Assembly: GCA_017545095.1 (NCBI GenBank) | Contig: JAFYCU010000133.1 | Coordinates: 1 to 24,377, forward strand | DNA from: Muribaculaceae bacterium | GTDB taxonomy: Bacteria; Bacteroidota; Bacteroidia; Bacteroidales; Muribaculaceae | Length of the DNA stretch: 24,377 bases | Reading direction: 5' to 3' | Shown: positions 1-7,066 of the stretch, in pieces | Numbering within the stretch: the stretch's first letter is position 1 | How the letters are laid out: the number at the start of each line of letters is the position of its first letter | Translations under genes and position numbers: made by a program | Notes under the pieces: model-generated | Told to the model about the DNA's origin: nothing | Databases searched by the model: none | What the model saw: the letters and a program-made list of their open reading frames with translations, nothing else

Positions 1-491
<491 letters not shown>

Positions 492-601
492 ATTATAAGA
501 GGTGTAAAAATTAAGTTTGCAAATAAGTGGACACAAGAACATAAGCCCATGATTGCGCTTGATATAGGAACATAAGTCGTTTATTATCACTGGCTCTGTG
601 A

Positions 602-700
602 TTATCCTTTTCTTCTGCCCATTTGTTGACTAGAGCCACCCTGTTCGCTGAGCAAACGCTTCAAGCCTGCCCAGTGAGCCTGATAGGCGTTTTTATTCAA
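602..700 (-). CDS. Possible 32-residue small protein with TTG start (speculative)
   Basis: On the minus strand a reading frame starting with TTG at 698-700 encodes 32 residues beginning (M)[15 protein letters not shown] and ending QQMGRRKG before TAA at 602-604. The composition is protein-like, with a possible amphipathic helix and a basic end. It lies just downstream of a TAATTTTG -7 box at 705-712, so a transcript could start almost at this codon. There is no ATG and no ribosome-binding site, and I do not recognise the sequence. It could equally be a remnant of a larger gene or chance. Confidence 0.2.
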   Translation of the reverse strand: MNKNAYQAHWAGLKRLLSEQGGSSQQMGRRKG

Positions 701-834
701 ACTGCAAAATTACAAAAAAGATTTGAAAACCATGCTGCCAAGGCTATAATTTGTAGCAAAATCAATACAGGTCGCCAAGCAGCATGATGAATGCCCCGCT
801 TGGCCGTGAACACTTGAATGCCATATGCCGCATT

Positions 835-994
835 TTGTGGAGTCGCTGCGTGCGGCGGATTGTAACTTCGTTTACGCCAGCTGTTTGTGTGGAGTCTGTT
901 CGGTTTTGACTCGGCCATCAGCCGCACCATGGTGCGGCTCTACATGACTCGGTATTCAACGTAGGCCTCTCCTTTAGGTGGGGTTTGGGGAGGC
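835..994. repeat. Intergenic direct repeat, copy A
   Basis: Positions 835-947 align without gaps to 2787-2899 with 11 mismatches in 113 bases (about 90% identity by eye). Looser similarity continues to 994, ending in a G-rich GGGTTTGGGGAGGC tract. The core contains a palindrome at 920-939. Both copies have the same orientation and lie on either side of the AAA ATPase gene at 1071-2672. Weaker similarity extends on the other side to the promoter-like box near 702-712. Confidence 0.8.
920..939. repeat. 20-bp perfect palindrome inside repeat copy A
   Basis: The sequence AGCCGCACCATGGTGCGGCT equals its own reverse complement. In copy B the same arms (2872-2879 and 2884-2891) are kept but the central four bases differ, so an 8-bp stem survives. 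It could form a cruciform or RNA hairpin, or bind a dimeric protein. No T-run follows on either strand, so it is not a standard terminator. Confidence 0.8.
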
Positions 995-1070
995 TACAAG
1001 AACAAGTAAGCAAGGGTCAAGTAATGTGGGATAAGTAGCGCAATGCGGCGGAACTATGAACTACAGAACC

Positions 1071-2672
1071 CTACATTCCCCACACGGTGATGTCGCGTCC
1101 GTCGTAGTGCTCGGTGCGGTGCCAGATGCGCTTGGTCCACGAGAGCTTGCCCGTGCGGTCGAAGATGATGAGATGCCCCTCGTCAACGTTGCCTACATAG
1201 TCCATGTACTTGGCCGTTTGCTTCAGCCCGTCGGCCATCGTTTTCTTCATGCCGCCGCGCAGGATTTTCAGCTCCATCACCACGCGCTGCACGGGCCCGC
1301 CGTAGCCGTCGGTGAGCGGCTTGCGTATGAGCAGGTCGGTGCGGCAGCGGCCCAGGCCGTACTCGCGGTCGATGTACCCGCCGCCGTTCACCACGCGCTG
1401 CAGGAATGCCTGCAACAGCAGCTGCGGACCGGCCTCGGCGTAGTCAATCTGGCTGATCCACGAGTCTGCGTTCTGGCGGAAGAACTGCTGGAACTCGGTG
1501 AGCAACTTCTCCATGTTGATGCTGCCGTCGTCGTTCAGATACCACTGCGGGTCCTGCAGGAGCGTGCGTTGTTTGTCCCAAGTGAGCTCGCGGGGGATGA
1601 TTTCGCGGTAGATGGCATTGGCGATGCGCAGCGGTTTGCCCACCTCGCTCTTGATGAGTCCCAAGTCAATCACATATTGGATGTCGTCGGGCTTGATGCC
1701 GCTACCGTCGGTGTTCTCGGCACTGGCAAGGATGGGCTGGATCACGCTGCGCACGCGCGGTTCGCGCAGCTTGTCGATGAGTATATCGATGTGGGTGTCG
1801 CGGCGGTAGATGATTCGTTCCTGTGCGCGGTACATCATCTCGGGGGTGATGACCACGCTGCGGTCGCGGTTCTCCTTCATATTGTATGTCACCTCATGCC
1901 CCAGGGCGTTCACCAACCAGGGCTGCCCTTCGGTGGCCTGCCACACGAAGGGGAAGCACTCGTCCTCGAACTGCTGCCCTGTCTCGGCGGAGTGTTGGCC
2001 GTAGAGTTCGCGAATCTCGTCGAGCGTGAAGTCGCCTAATCGCAACGAAGCAGCCTTGATGTTGAAGGCCGAGCCACCGGTGATGATTTCGCCCGAGCTG
2101 GTGTGTATGCGGTAGTCGCGCACGTCGCGCACGCCGCACAGCACGATGCTCTGCGGGAAATGTGCGGGTCGGTCGGCATAGCCTGCTCGCACTTGGCGCA
2201 GCACGCTCACCAATGAGTCGCCCACTAATGAGTCTATTTCGTCGATAAAGAGTATCAACGGTTTAGAAACAGCTTCGGCCAATCGGCGTAAAAAAGTAGC
2301 CAGCATCGAATCGGGTTGGCTAGATCGTACACTTTCTCTAACTGTTAAAGCCGTGTCGTTGCGTAGAACGCCACTCATTTGTTCGGCTATCGTATCGCAG
2401 GTGGCACCGATCACTCTGGGCACATCGTTGCGGGCTGCTTGTCCGCCCTCCACGTTGGCATAGACGGCAATGTAGTCGCCGTGAGCGTTGAGGTAGTCGC
2501 GCAGGGTGAGCAGGCACGAGGTTTTCCCCGTCTGCCGCGGTGCGTGCAGCACGAAATATCGTTTCTGGCGGATAAGCGTCAGCATCTCACTGAGGTCGAA
2601 CCGGCTCAAGGGGTCGAGCGTGTAGTTGTCTTCGGGTATATTTGGTCCGGCGGTGTTGAAAAAGCGTTCCAT
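1071..2672 (-). CDS. AAA+ ATPase with C-terminal PD-(D/E)XK-like nuclease domain
   Basis: A 533-residue protein of the AAA-like ATPase family common in Bacteroidota, starting MERFFNTAGPNIPEDNY. Walker A is APRQTGKTS (44-52, first Gly replaced by Ala) and Walker B is LILFIDEID (139-147). A winged-helix-like segment lies around 290-360. The C-terminus shows a PD-(D/E)XK arrangement: D446 in CRTDLLI, MELK at 467-470 and Q485 in GLKQTAKYMD. The natural role of the family is not established; DNA or mobile-element handling is inference. I chose the ATG at 2672 because a full promoter (2699-2730) lies just upstream, which excludes the longer frame starting at GTG 2879 inside the repeat. The gene stands alone and is flanked by direct repeats. 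Confidence 0.85.
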   Translation of the reverse strand: MERFFNTAGPNIPEDNYTLDPLSRFDLSEMLTLIRQKRYFVLHAPRQTGKTSCLLTLRDYLNAHGDYIAVYANVEGGQAARNDVPRVIGATCDTIAEQMSGVLRNDTALTVRESVRSSQPDSMLATFLRRLAEAVSKPLILFIDEIDSLVGDSLVSVLRQVRAGYADRPAHFPQSIVLCGVRDVRDYRIHTSSGEIITGGSAFNIKAASLRLGDFTLDEIRELYGQHSAETGQQFEDECFPFVWQATEGQPWLVNALGHEVTYNMKENRDRSVVITPEMMYRAQERIIYRRDTHIDILIDKLREPRVRSVIQPILASAENTDGSGIKPDDIQYVIDLGLIKSEVGKPLRIANAIYREIIPRELTWDKQRTLLQDPQWYLNDDGSINMEKLLTEFQQFFRQNADSWISQIDYAEAGPQLLLQAFLQRVVNGGGYIDREYGLGRCRTDLLIRKPLTDGYGGPVQRVVMELKILRGGMKKTMADGLKQTAKYMDYVGNVDEGHLIIFDRTGKLSWTKRIWHRTEHYDGRDITVWGM

Positions 2673-2698
2673 GATTGTCGATTGCCAATAATTCGCTG

Positions 2699-2730
2699 CA
2701 AATTTACAAATTAATTCTAACACCGCCAAA
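2699..2730 (-). promoter_or_regulatory. Bacteroidota-type promoter of the AAA ATPase gene
   Basis: Read on the minus strand this is TTTG (2727-2730), a 20-base spacer, then TAAATTTG (2699-2706), an exact match to the TTTG / TAnnTTTG consensus. Transcription would start near 2692, giving a leader of about 20 bases before the ATG at 2672. Confidence 0.8.
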
Positions 2731-2786
2731 ACGAAGATAGGTAATGGTTTGGGCAAAATCAGCGCAGGCCGTAGCTGTGTATCGCG

Positions 2787-2949
2787 TTGTGGAGCCGTTG
2801 CGTGCGGCGGCTTGTAACTTCGTTTGCACCAGTTGTTTGTGTGGTGCGTGTTCGGTTTTGACTCGGCCATCAGCCGCACTAGGGTGCGGCTCTACATGAT
2901 TTGCAGTTTCAGTGGAAAGCCCTTCTTTTTGGAGGGGTTAGGGGAGGCC
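2787..2949. repeat. Intergenic direct repeat, copy B
   Basis: Second copy of the repeat at 835-994, in the same orientation. The 113-base core (2787-2899) differs from copy A at 11 positions, and the tail ends in GGGGTTAGGGGAGGCC. The palindrome arms are kept with a changed loop. Similarity continues more weakly towards 2696, where it reaches the ATPase promoter. Confidence 0.8.
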
Positions 2950-3043
2950 ATCACTGATTTTGACTCGGCTTTCAGCCTCCCAAATGCGCCTCCCAGGTGC
3001 CACCTAGATGCGACTCGGATGTTTCAAAAAAATCAGTTTTTGT

Positions 3044-3074
3044 TTTGCTTTGCGCTCGGTTTGTTGTACCTTTG
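3044..3074 (+). promoter_or_regulatory. Bacteroidota-type promoter of the HU / HU-LysM operon
   Basis: TTTG at 3044-3047, a 19-base spacer, then TACCTTTG at 3067-3074, an exact consensus match. Transcription would start about 3081, so the leader before the ATG at 3097 is only about 16 bases. Confidence 0.8.
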
Positions 3075-3096
3075 CATTTCCAATTCAATTTGCGAT

Positions 3097-3390
3097 ATGG
3101 ACAACAAAACGCTTGTGGCCCGGTTGGCCACTAAACTTGGTAAAAGCAAGACCGATGTCTCCCGGCTGGTGGAGGCTTTCGTGGGTGTGGTGGCTACGCG
3201 CTGTGCCGAGATGGACAGCGTGTCGATACCAGGCTTCGGCACATTGGAGCCGGTGAAACACGACGAGGAGATTCGCGTGAACCCCGCCACGGGGCAGCGC
3301 ACGCTTTATCCGCCCAAGGTGGAGATGAGTTTCCAGCCCAGCACCATCCTGAAGAACAAATTGAACAATAAACCGCCCATCGTGTCATGA
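3097..3390 (+). CDS. HU/IHF family DNA-binding protein
   Basis: A 97-residue nucleoid protein that should bind and bend DNA as a dimer. Helices cover residues 1-40 (MDNKTLVARLATKLGKSKTDVSRL). The saddle strand SIPGFGTLEPV follows at 43-53. The DNA-binding beta arm shows the conserved RVNPATGQ at 60-67, and FQPSTILKNKLN forms the last helix. Length and layout match the 90-100 residues usual for HU. I chose the ATG at 3097 because it gives the canonical HU start and sits just after the promoter; an upstream extension of the frame would run into the promoter. The stop overlaps the next gene's start in ATGA (3387-3390), so the two HU-type proteins are probably translationally coupled and may work together. 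Confidence 0.92.
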   Translation: MDNKTLVARLATKLGKSKTDVSRLVEAFVGVVATRCAEMDSVSIPGFGTLEPVKHDEEIRVNPATGQRTLYPPKVEMSFQPSTILKNKLNNKPPIVS

Positions 3391-4388
3391 AAGCCAAAAT
3401 CACCCTTCCCGAACTGGTGACGATGGTGTCGGAGGCCACGAGCACCACTCAGCGCATGAGCGAGTTGTTTCTGCGCGAATTGTTTGCCATTGTTGACGAA
3501 ACACTTGTGGCTGGCGAAAATGTCACCATCAAAGACTTGGGCACTTTTAAGTTGCTGAAGTCGAGCGGCGACGAGCGCCGGTTGGCCTTCGTTCCGGCCA
3601 AGAAGCTCGCCGAGGTACTCAACCAGCCTTTCGAGGCCTTCGTTCCTGTGGAGCTTGGCGACGATGTTACAGAGCAAGCCCTTGCCGATGCTGCCGGGCC
3701 GCCTGTCGAAGAGGCTGCTGTTCAACCACAGCCTGTTGCATCGCCGACCGCCGTGGAAACCCCGGCTTCCACGGAAACCCCGGCCGCTCCGGCGGCCCCG
3801 GCGCCCCCCACGGCGGCCCCTGACCCTCAGCCAGCCGCGCCCGACCCCCTGCTTTCGACTGGGCAGTCGTCGGACCCCGTCCCGGTCACCACCGCCGTGC
3901 TGGTGCAGCAGCCAATGCCCAGCCAGGCACTTCTGGAGCAGGCCCGCCGCGAGGTGGCCCGCGAGGTGGCGCATACCGCCCTGTGGAAAGGACTCGCCAT
4001 CGGCTTGGTGGCGGGTGTGCTGGTGGCTACCATCATGATGCGCATCCTGCTGCCGTCCACGCCGTCGGCCGCCGTGTCAACCGCTACTGCCGACACCACG
4101 GCAACGACCGAGGCACAGCCTGTGCAGGCATTGCAACCTGTGGTCACCGACACCATCTCGAAGACGATGTACCTGACCAAGATGGCCATCAAGCACTACG
4201 GCAAGCAGGAATTCTGGGTCTATATTTACGAGGAGAACAAGTCGAAAATCGAGAACCCAAACAACATCCCCATCGGCACCGTGATGGTGATACCCCCGGC
4301 GAGTAAATACGGCATCAACCCCGCCGACCAAGCCAGCGTGGATAAAGCCAAGCAAATCAGCTTCGAGCTGTTCAGCAAGTACAAGTGA
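3387..4388 (+). CDS. HU-like domain, Pro/Ala linker, membrane helix and LysM-like domain protein
   Basis: A 333-residue protein of unusual layout. Residues 1-90 form an HU/IHF-like domain (helices, then NVTIKDLGTFKLL), but the long DNA-binding arm is shortened and lacks the RxNPxTG motif of the preceding HU. Residues 104-180 are a Pro/Ala-rich linker. Residues 200-222 (WKGLAIGLVAGVLVATIMMRILL) form one membrane helix preceded by basic residues (RREVAR), which predicts the HU side in the cytoplasm. Residues 258-305 resemble LysM: LTKMAIKHYGKQEFW, IYEENKSKI, then IPIGTVMVIPP. LysM domains bind peptidoglycan, so the C-terminus is probably periplasmic. The inferred role is a link between nucleoid and cell envelope. 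It overlaps the HU gene by 4 bases and is presumably cotranscribed. Domain calls are by eye; the LysM is the least certain. Confidence 0.85.
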   Translation: MKAKITLPELVTMVSEATSTTQRMSELFLRELFAIVDETLVAGENVTIKDLGTFKLLKSSGDERRLAFVPAKKLAEVLNQPFEAFVPVELGDDVTEQALADAAGPPVEEAAVQPQPVASPTAVETPASTETPAAPAAPAPPTAAPDPQPAAPDPLLSTGQSSDPVPVTTAVLVQQPMPSQALLEQARREVAREVAHTALWKGLAIGLVAGVLVATIMMRILLPSTPSAAVSTATADTTATTEAQPVQALQPVVTDTISKTMYLTKMAIKHYGKQEFWVYIYEENKSKIENPNNIPIGTVMVIPPASKYGINPADQASVDKAKQISFELFSKYK

Positions 4389-4466
4389 TGAGTGGCGAGT
4401 GATAAGTTATGTGTGACGAGTGATGAGCATGGCCACTGAAAACAGATAAGAAAGCAGACAACTGTT

Positions 4467-4600
4467 CACTGACAACTAATCACTGACAACTAATCACTGA
4501 CAACTAATCACTGACAACTAATCACTGACAACTAATCACTGAAAACAGATTACTTGAAAACTGATCACTGATAACTGAAAACTGAAAACTGAAAACTGCC
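4467..4600. repeat. Tandem 14-mer array and degenerate AAAACTG repeats
   Basis: Five exact head-to-tail copies of CACTGACAACTAAT fill 4467-4536, with a partial sixth at 4537-4542. This runs into repeats built on AAAACTG / TGATCACTGATAACTG up to about 4600. The array lies between convergent genes and has no spacers, so it is not a CRISPR. Such low-complexity intergenic arrays are common in Bacteroidales and probably vary in length by slippage. Confidence 0.9.
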
Positions 4601-4615
4601 AACTGATACTGCCCC

Positions 4616-5413
4616 TCACTCTGCAATCAACTGCAGGGTGGCAATCACGGGGAAGTGGTCGCTCAGGTGGCAGTTCACCACCTGAGTGTCAACCAACCGC
4701 CAGCGACTGGTGGGGCGGGCAAAGATGTAGTCGATTTTCTCCTGTGGTTTTTCAGTGCTATAGGTGGGTTGCCGGTCGGTGCAGTCGAGCCATTCGGGTA
4801 ACATCACCTGCGCAATCACGGCCTCGTGCGGCTGTGCGTTGAAGTCGCCGGCAATGAGGGTGGGGTGGTGCGTGGCGGCGAAGTGCTGCCGCAGAAACTC
4901 GCCCTGCGCCTCGCGGCAGTCGTTGTCGAAGGCTTCGAGGTGGGTACACGCCACGTCGAGGGTGTCGCCGGTGGGCAGCACATAGGTGGCCTCGAGCAGG
5001 GCGCGCTGCTCCATTTCGGGATTGGGGTTGGGCAGCATGATGTTGCGGCTGTGGCAGTAGGGGTGGCGCGAGAGCAAGCCGATGCCATACAGTCCGCCGC
5101 TGAAGCGGATGGTGGGGGCATAGAGGCCCATCATGCCGCTGTGGTAGGCCAGCTCGGTGACAAAGTCGCGGTCGTTCTGGTGACGTGCATGGCTGCGGTG
5201 GGTGCCGCAGTCCACTTCCTGCAAAGCCACAAAGTCGGGTTGCAGCTGCTTGATGAGCAGCGCAATCTTCAGGAGCGAGGCGTCGTGGCCCGCATGGATG
5301 TTAAACGTCATCATCCGCACGGTCGTCGTGTCGGGGTGCGTGGCCGCCAGGGCGGCTGTCAGGCCGCAGCACCAGGCGGCCAGCAGAAGCAGAAGGCGTG
5401 GCATCGTGGTCAT
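4616..5413 (-). CDS. Exported endonuclease/exonuclease/phosphatase (EEP) family hydrolase
   Basis: A 265-residue metal-dependent phosphoesterase. Residues 1-24 form a signal peptide (MPRLLLLLAAWCCGLTAALAA), so it acts outside the cytoplasm. The EEP fold signatures appear in order: TFNIHAG (36-42), LQEVDCG (64-70), THLE (157-160), AGDFNAQP (188-195), IDYIF (227-231) and SDHFPV (251-256). Together these supply the metal-binding Asn/Glu/Asp and catalytic His residues. The substrate cannot be read from sequence; relatives hydrolyse nucleic acids, phosphoinositides or sphingomyelin. The start may be the ATG at 5413 or the one at 5404; both keep the signal peptide. It follows yraN by 9 bases and is probably cotranscribed with it. 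Confidence 0.9.
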   Translation of the reverse strand: MTTMPRLLLLLAAWCCGLTAALAATHPDTTTVRMMTFNIHAGHDASLLKIALLIKQLQPDFVALQEVDCGTHRSHARHQNDRDFVTELAYHSGMMGLYAPTIRFSGGLYGIGLLSRHPYCHSRNIMLPNPNPEMEQRALLEATYVLPTGDTLDVACTHLEAFDNDCREAQGEFLRQHFAATHHPTLIAGDFNAQPHEAVIAQVMLPEWLDCTDRQPTYSTEKPQEKIDYIFARPTSRWRLVDTQVVNCHLSDHFPVIATLQLIAE

Positions 5414-5422
5414 GATAATCGG

Positions 5423-5803
5423 TTATCTAAAGGTTCGCACATGGGGGTAGAAAGCGTTGGGGATGTAGTGGATTTTGAAGTTGCCGGGCTGGCCCTCCAC
5501 AATCACCACGTCAAACGACACGCTCATCTGCAGTTGGTAGTAGCGCACATAGCCGTTGGCGGCATTGAACAGGTTGCGCTGCTTGCGCATGTTCACGGCC
5601 TTCATGGGGTCGAAACCTGCGATGCTCGAGCGCGTTTTCACCTCCACGATGTGCAGGACGCGGTTGGTGGGATCCTCCACCACAAGGTCCAGCTCCAGAT
5701 TGGCCATGCGCCAGTTCTGCTCGCGAATCACCCATCCCTTGCTGATCAGGAAGTCGCGTGCAGCCTGTTCGCCAGCTTGGCCTATTTCGTTGTGTCGTGC
5801 CAT
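5423..5803 (-). CDS. yraN: YraN/UPF0102 family predicted endonuclease
   Basis: A 126-residue cytoplasmic protein with the restriction-endonuclease-like core typical of YraN. GEQAARDFLISKGW begins the conserved N-terminal helix (11-24), NWRMANLELDL gives the acidic ELDL (37-40), and HIVEVKTRSS gives the E-x-K motif (53-56). Family members are thought to act on DNA, possibly in recombination or uptake, but the role is not settled. I chose the ATG at 5803 (MARHNEIGQAGE) over the one 18 bases upstream because it gives the usual family start. The gene precedes the EEP hydrolase with a 9-base gap. The rpsP terminator separates it from rpsP upstream, so it probably has its own promoter, which I could not identify. 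Confidence 0.88.
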   Translation of the reverse strand: MARHNEIGQAGEQAARDFLISKGWVIREQNWRMANLELDLVVEDPTNRVLHIVEVKTRSSIAGFDPMKAVNMRKQRNLFNAANGYVRYYQLQMSVSFDVVIVEGQPGNFKIHYIPNAFYPHVRTFR

Positions 5804-5891
5804 ATAAAGTGCATAAAGCACAATTCATCATGCACAATGGAGCATCGCACCATACCCGTGCCAGAATTGTGAACTAAGATGTGAACTTTGA

Positions 5892-5942
5892 ACTAAAAAA
5901 GCAACGGCACCGAACCGTGTTGTGATTGATTCAGTGCCGTTG
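5892..5942 (-). terminator. Rho-independent terminator of rpsP
   Basis: On the minus strand, CAACGGCAC (complement of 5934-5942) pairs with GTGCCGTTG (complement of 5902-5910), a 9-bp stem with a 23-base loop. It is followed directly by CTTTTTT (complement of 5895-5901). It lies 30 bases past the rpsP stop. Confidence 0.8.
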
Positions 5943-5971
5943 TGAGTGTTGCGAGAGGTCGCGTGCGGGCA

Positions 5972-6559
5972 TTAAGCCTCGGCGGGAGCCTCTTCGGCGG
6001 CGGGAGCCTCGTTGCCCTCGGCCTCCTTGGCGGCAGCCTCGGCGGCCTCTTGAGCAGCCTTGATGGCTTCGGCCTCGGCGGCAGCCTTGGCGGCTGCAAT
6101 CTCGGCACGTTTCTTAGCCACGGCCTCGGCCTTGGCCTCGTTCTTCTTGCTCTCCTCTTCGAGGGCCTTCTTGGCGGTGGCCTTCTTGTTCTCGCGCTCC
6201 TGGTTCTTTACAGCCTCGAGCTTAGCGTTTTTCTCGGCCTTCCAAGCGTTGAAACGGCGCTCGGCCTCAGCCTGGTCAAAGGCACCCTTCTTCACGCCAC
6301 CCTGCAGGTGCTTCATGAGCATCACGCCTTCGCGGCTCAGGATGTTGCGCACGGTGTCGGTGGGTTGAGCACCCACGTTGAGCCAATACAATGCACGCTC
6401 GAAATTTAAACTTATTGTAGCAGGATTAGTGTTGGGGTTATAGGAACCAATCCTTTCAATAAATCTACCATCTCGTGGTGCCCTGCTATCGGCGATGACA
6501 ATGGGATAGAACGCGTAGTCTTTGTGACCGTGGCGTTGTAATCTGATTTTTACTGCCAT
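5972..6559 (-). CDS. rpsP: 30S ribosomal protein S16 with long charged C-terminal tail
   Basis: Component of the small ribosomal subunit. Residues 1-80 are the S16 core: [21 protein letters not shown], then [14 protein letters not shown] and [21 protein letters not shown]. Bacterial S16 is usually 80-100 residues, but this protein has 195. Residues from about 85 on form a Lys/Ala/Glu-rich, presumably helical tail ([21 protein letters not shown]) ending in an acidic Ala/Pro stretch. Extended S16 is a known trait of Bacteroidota; the function of the tail is not established. The ATG at 6559 gives the canonical start. The gene lies 80 bases downstream of tRNA-Gln on the same strand, with a hairpin between them, and has its own terminator. 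Confidence 0.96.
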   Translation of the reverse strand: MAVKIRLQRHGHKDYAFYPIVIADSRAPRDGRFIERIGSYNPNTNPATISLNFERALYWLNVGAQPTDTVRNILSREGVMLMKHLQGGVKKGAFDQAEAERRFNAWKAEKNAKLEAVKNQERENKKATAKKALEEESKKNEAKAEAVAKKRAEIAAAKAAAEAEAIKAAQEAAEAAAKEAEGNEAPAAEEAPAEA

Positions 6560-6604
6560 GTTGGATAATTAGTTTAAATTTGTAAAGTCGGTTAACTCAC
6601 ACTA

Positions 6605-6631
6605 AAAGTGACCGCGTTCAACGGCCACTTT
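6605..6631 (-). terminator. Hairpin between tRNA-Gln and rpsP
   Basis: A 10-bp stem with one G-T wobble (6605-6614 with 6622-6631) and a 7-base loop lies 8 bases past the tRNA on the minus strand. No strong T-run follows. It may end or process the tRNA transcript, or sit in a shared tRNA-rpsP leader. Confidence 0.5.
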
Positions 6632-6638
6632 AGCATTG

Positions 6639-6709
6639 TTGTCCTGGTAGGATTCGAACCCACGCAAACGGAACCAGAATCCGGTGTGCTACCGTTACAC
6701 CACAGGACA
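6639..6709 (-). tRNA. tRNA-Gln (anticodon CUG)
   Basis: Read on the minus strand, the acceptor stem TGTCCTG pairs perfectly with CAGGACA. The D arm is GTGTAACGGTAGCAC, the anticodon loop TTCTGGT carries CTG, and the T arm is GTGGG-TTCGAAT-CCTAC with one G-T pair. The anticodon stem has four clear pairs and a weak first position (C-T). The discriminator base is A, and no CCA is encoded. The CUG anticodon reads CAG glutamine codons. Confidence 0.95.
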
Positions 6710-6725
6710 ATTCCCAAATGCGCTG

Positions 6726-6733
6726 CAAAGGTA
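6726..6733 (-). promoter_or_regulatory. -7 box of the tRNA-Gln promoter
   Basis: TACCTTTG on the minus strand, an exact TAnnTTTG match ending 17 bases before the tRNA 5' end. A CTTG at 6753-6756, 19 bases further upstream, may serve as the -33 element with one mismatch. Confidence 0.65.
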
Positions 6734-7066
6734 CTGCTTTTTTTTGAACTGGCAAGCGTTTTCCAGAAAAAATTTCAAAAAAACCGATTTTTTTTCCTCC
6801 TTGGCCGTTTGATACCCGGTTACCTTGGCCGCGCTCAGCCATCTTGCGCAAGAGGATCTCAAGCAACTGTAATAGTCCATTCTTAAAGAAAATGATCCGC
6901 TTTTACCCGAAAAAACAATTCCAAGTCATTTGTCTCAATTGTCAGTTTGGAGAGCTGGCCTAGGGCAGCAGTTTTGAAGTTAAGACAAAGTCTCGTGAGC
7001 AGAGTTGGGTTTACTTTTTCGGTCGCTTAATATATATAAGTAAAGAAAACCTAAAAAACGAGGACC
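6734..7066. other. Intergenic region, no gene recognised
   Basis: This stretch separates tRNA-Gln from the membrane protein gene. It is AT-rich near both ends, with poly-T/poly-A runs at 6739-6745 and 6777-6799 and an alternating TA run at 7028-7038. Short ORFs here cross the tRNA or lack family signatures. A small RNA cannot be excluded. Confidence 0.5.

Larger units (their letters stand above)
492..1070. other. Intergenic region with repeat copy, promoter-like box and possible tiny ORF
   Basis: This 579-base stretch has no convincing conventional gene. It holds a copy of the ~160-bp intergenic repeat (835-994), a 20-base perfect palindrome (920-939), a minus-strand TAATTTTG box (705-712) resembling the Bacteroidota -7 element but without a clear -33 partner, and a 32-codon minus-strand reading frame starting at a TTG (602-700). 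The 77-codon minus-strand ORF at 697-930 starts inside the palindrome and is part of the repeat, so I do not call it. Confidence 0.6.
2673..3096. other. Intergenic region with divergent promoters and repeat copy B
   Basis: This 424-base gap separates the minus-strand ATPase from the plus-strand HU gene. It contains the ATPase promoter (2699-2730), repeat copy B (2787-2949), a degenerate partial echo of the repeat (2959-3018, with two GACTCGG motifs) and the HU promoter (3044-3074). No further gene is apparent. Confidence 0.75.

Noticed and set aside
697..930. 77-codon minus-strand ORF
   Set aside because: It starts in the palindrome of repeat copy A, and its N-terminus resembles the spurious 5' extension of the ATPase frame through copy B. 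This reflects the repeat, not a protein family.
1056..2039. 327-codon plus-strand ORF
   Set aside because: It is antisense to the ATPase gene, has no family signature and is rich in Val/Leu/His as expected from the complement of a GC-rich gene.
2673..2879. N-terminal extension of the AAA ATPase (GTG start at 2879)
   Set aside because: It would run through repeat copy B and through the promoter at 2699-2730; homologues begin at MERFFNTAGP.
4467..4542. CRISPR array
   Set aside because: The 14-base units are contiguous with no spacers and no cas genes nearby.
6608..6886. Short ORFs on both strands across tRNA-Gln
   Set aside because: They translate the tRNA gene and its promoter; no protein similarity.
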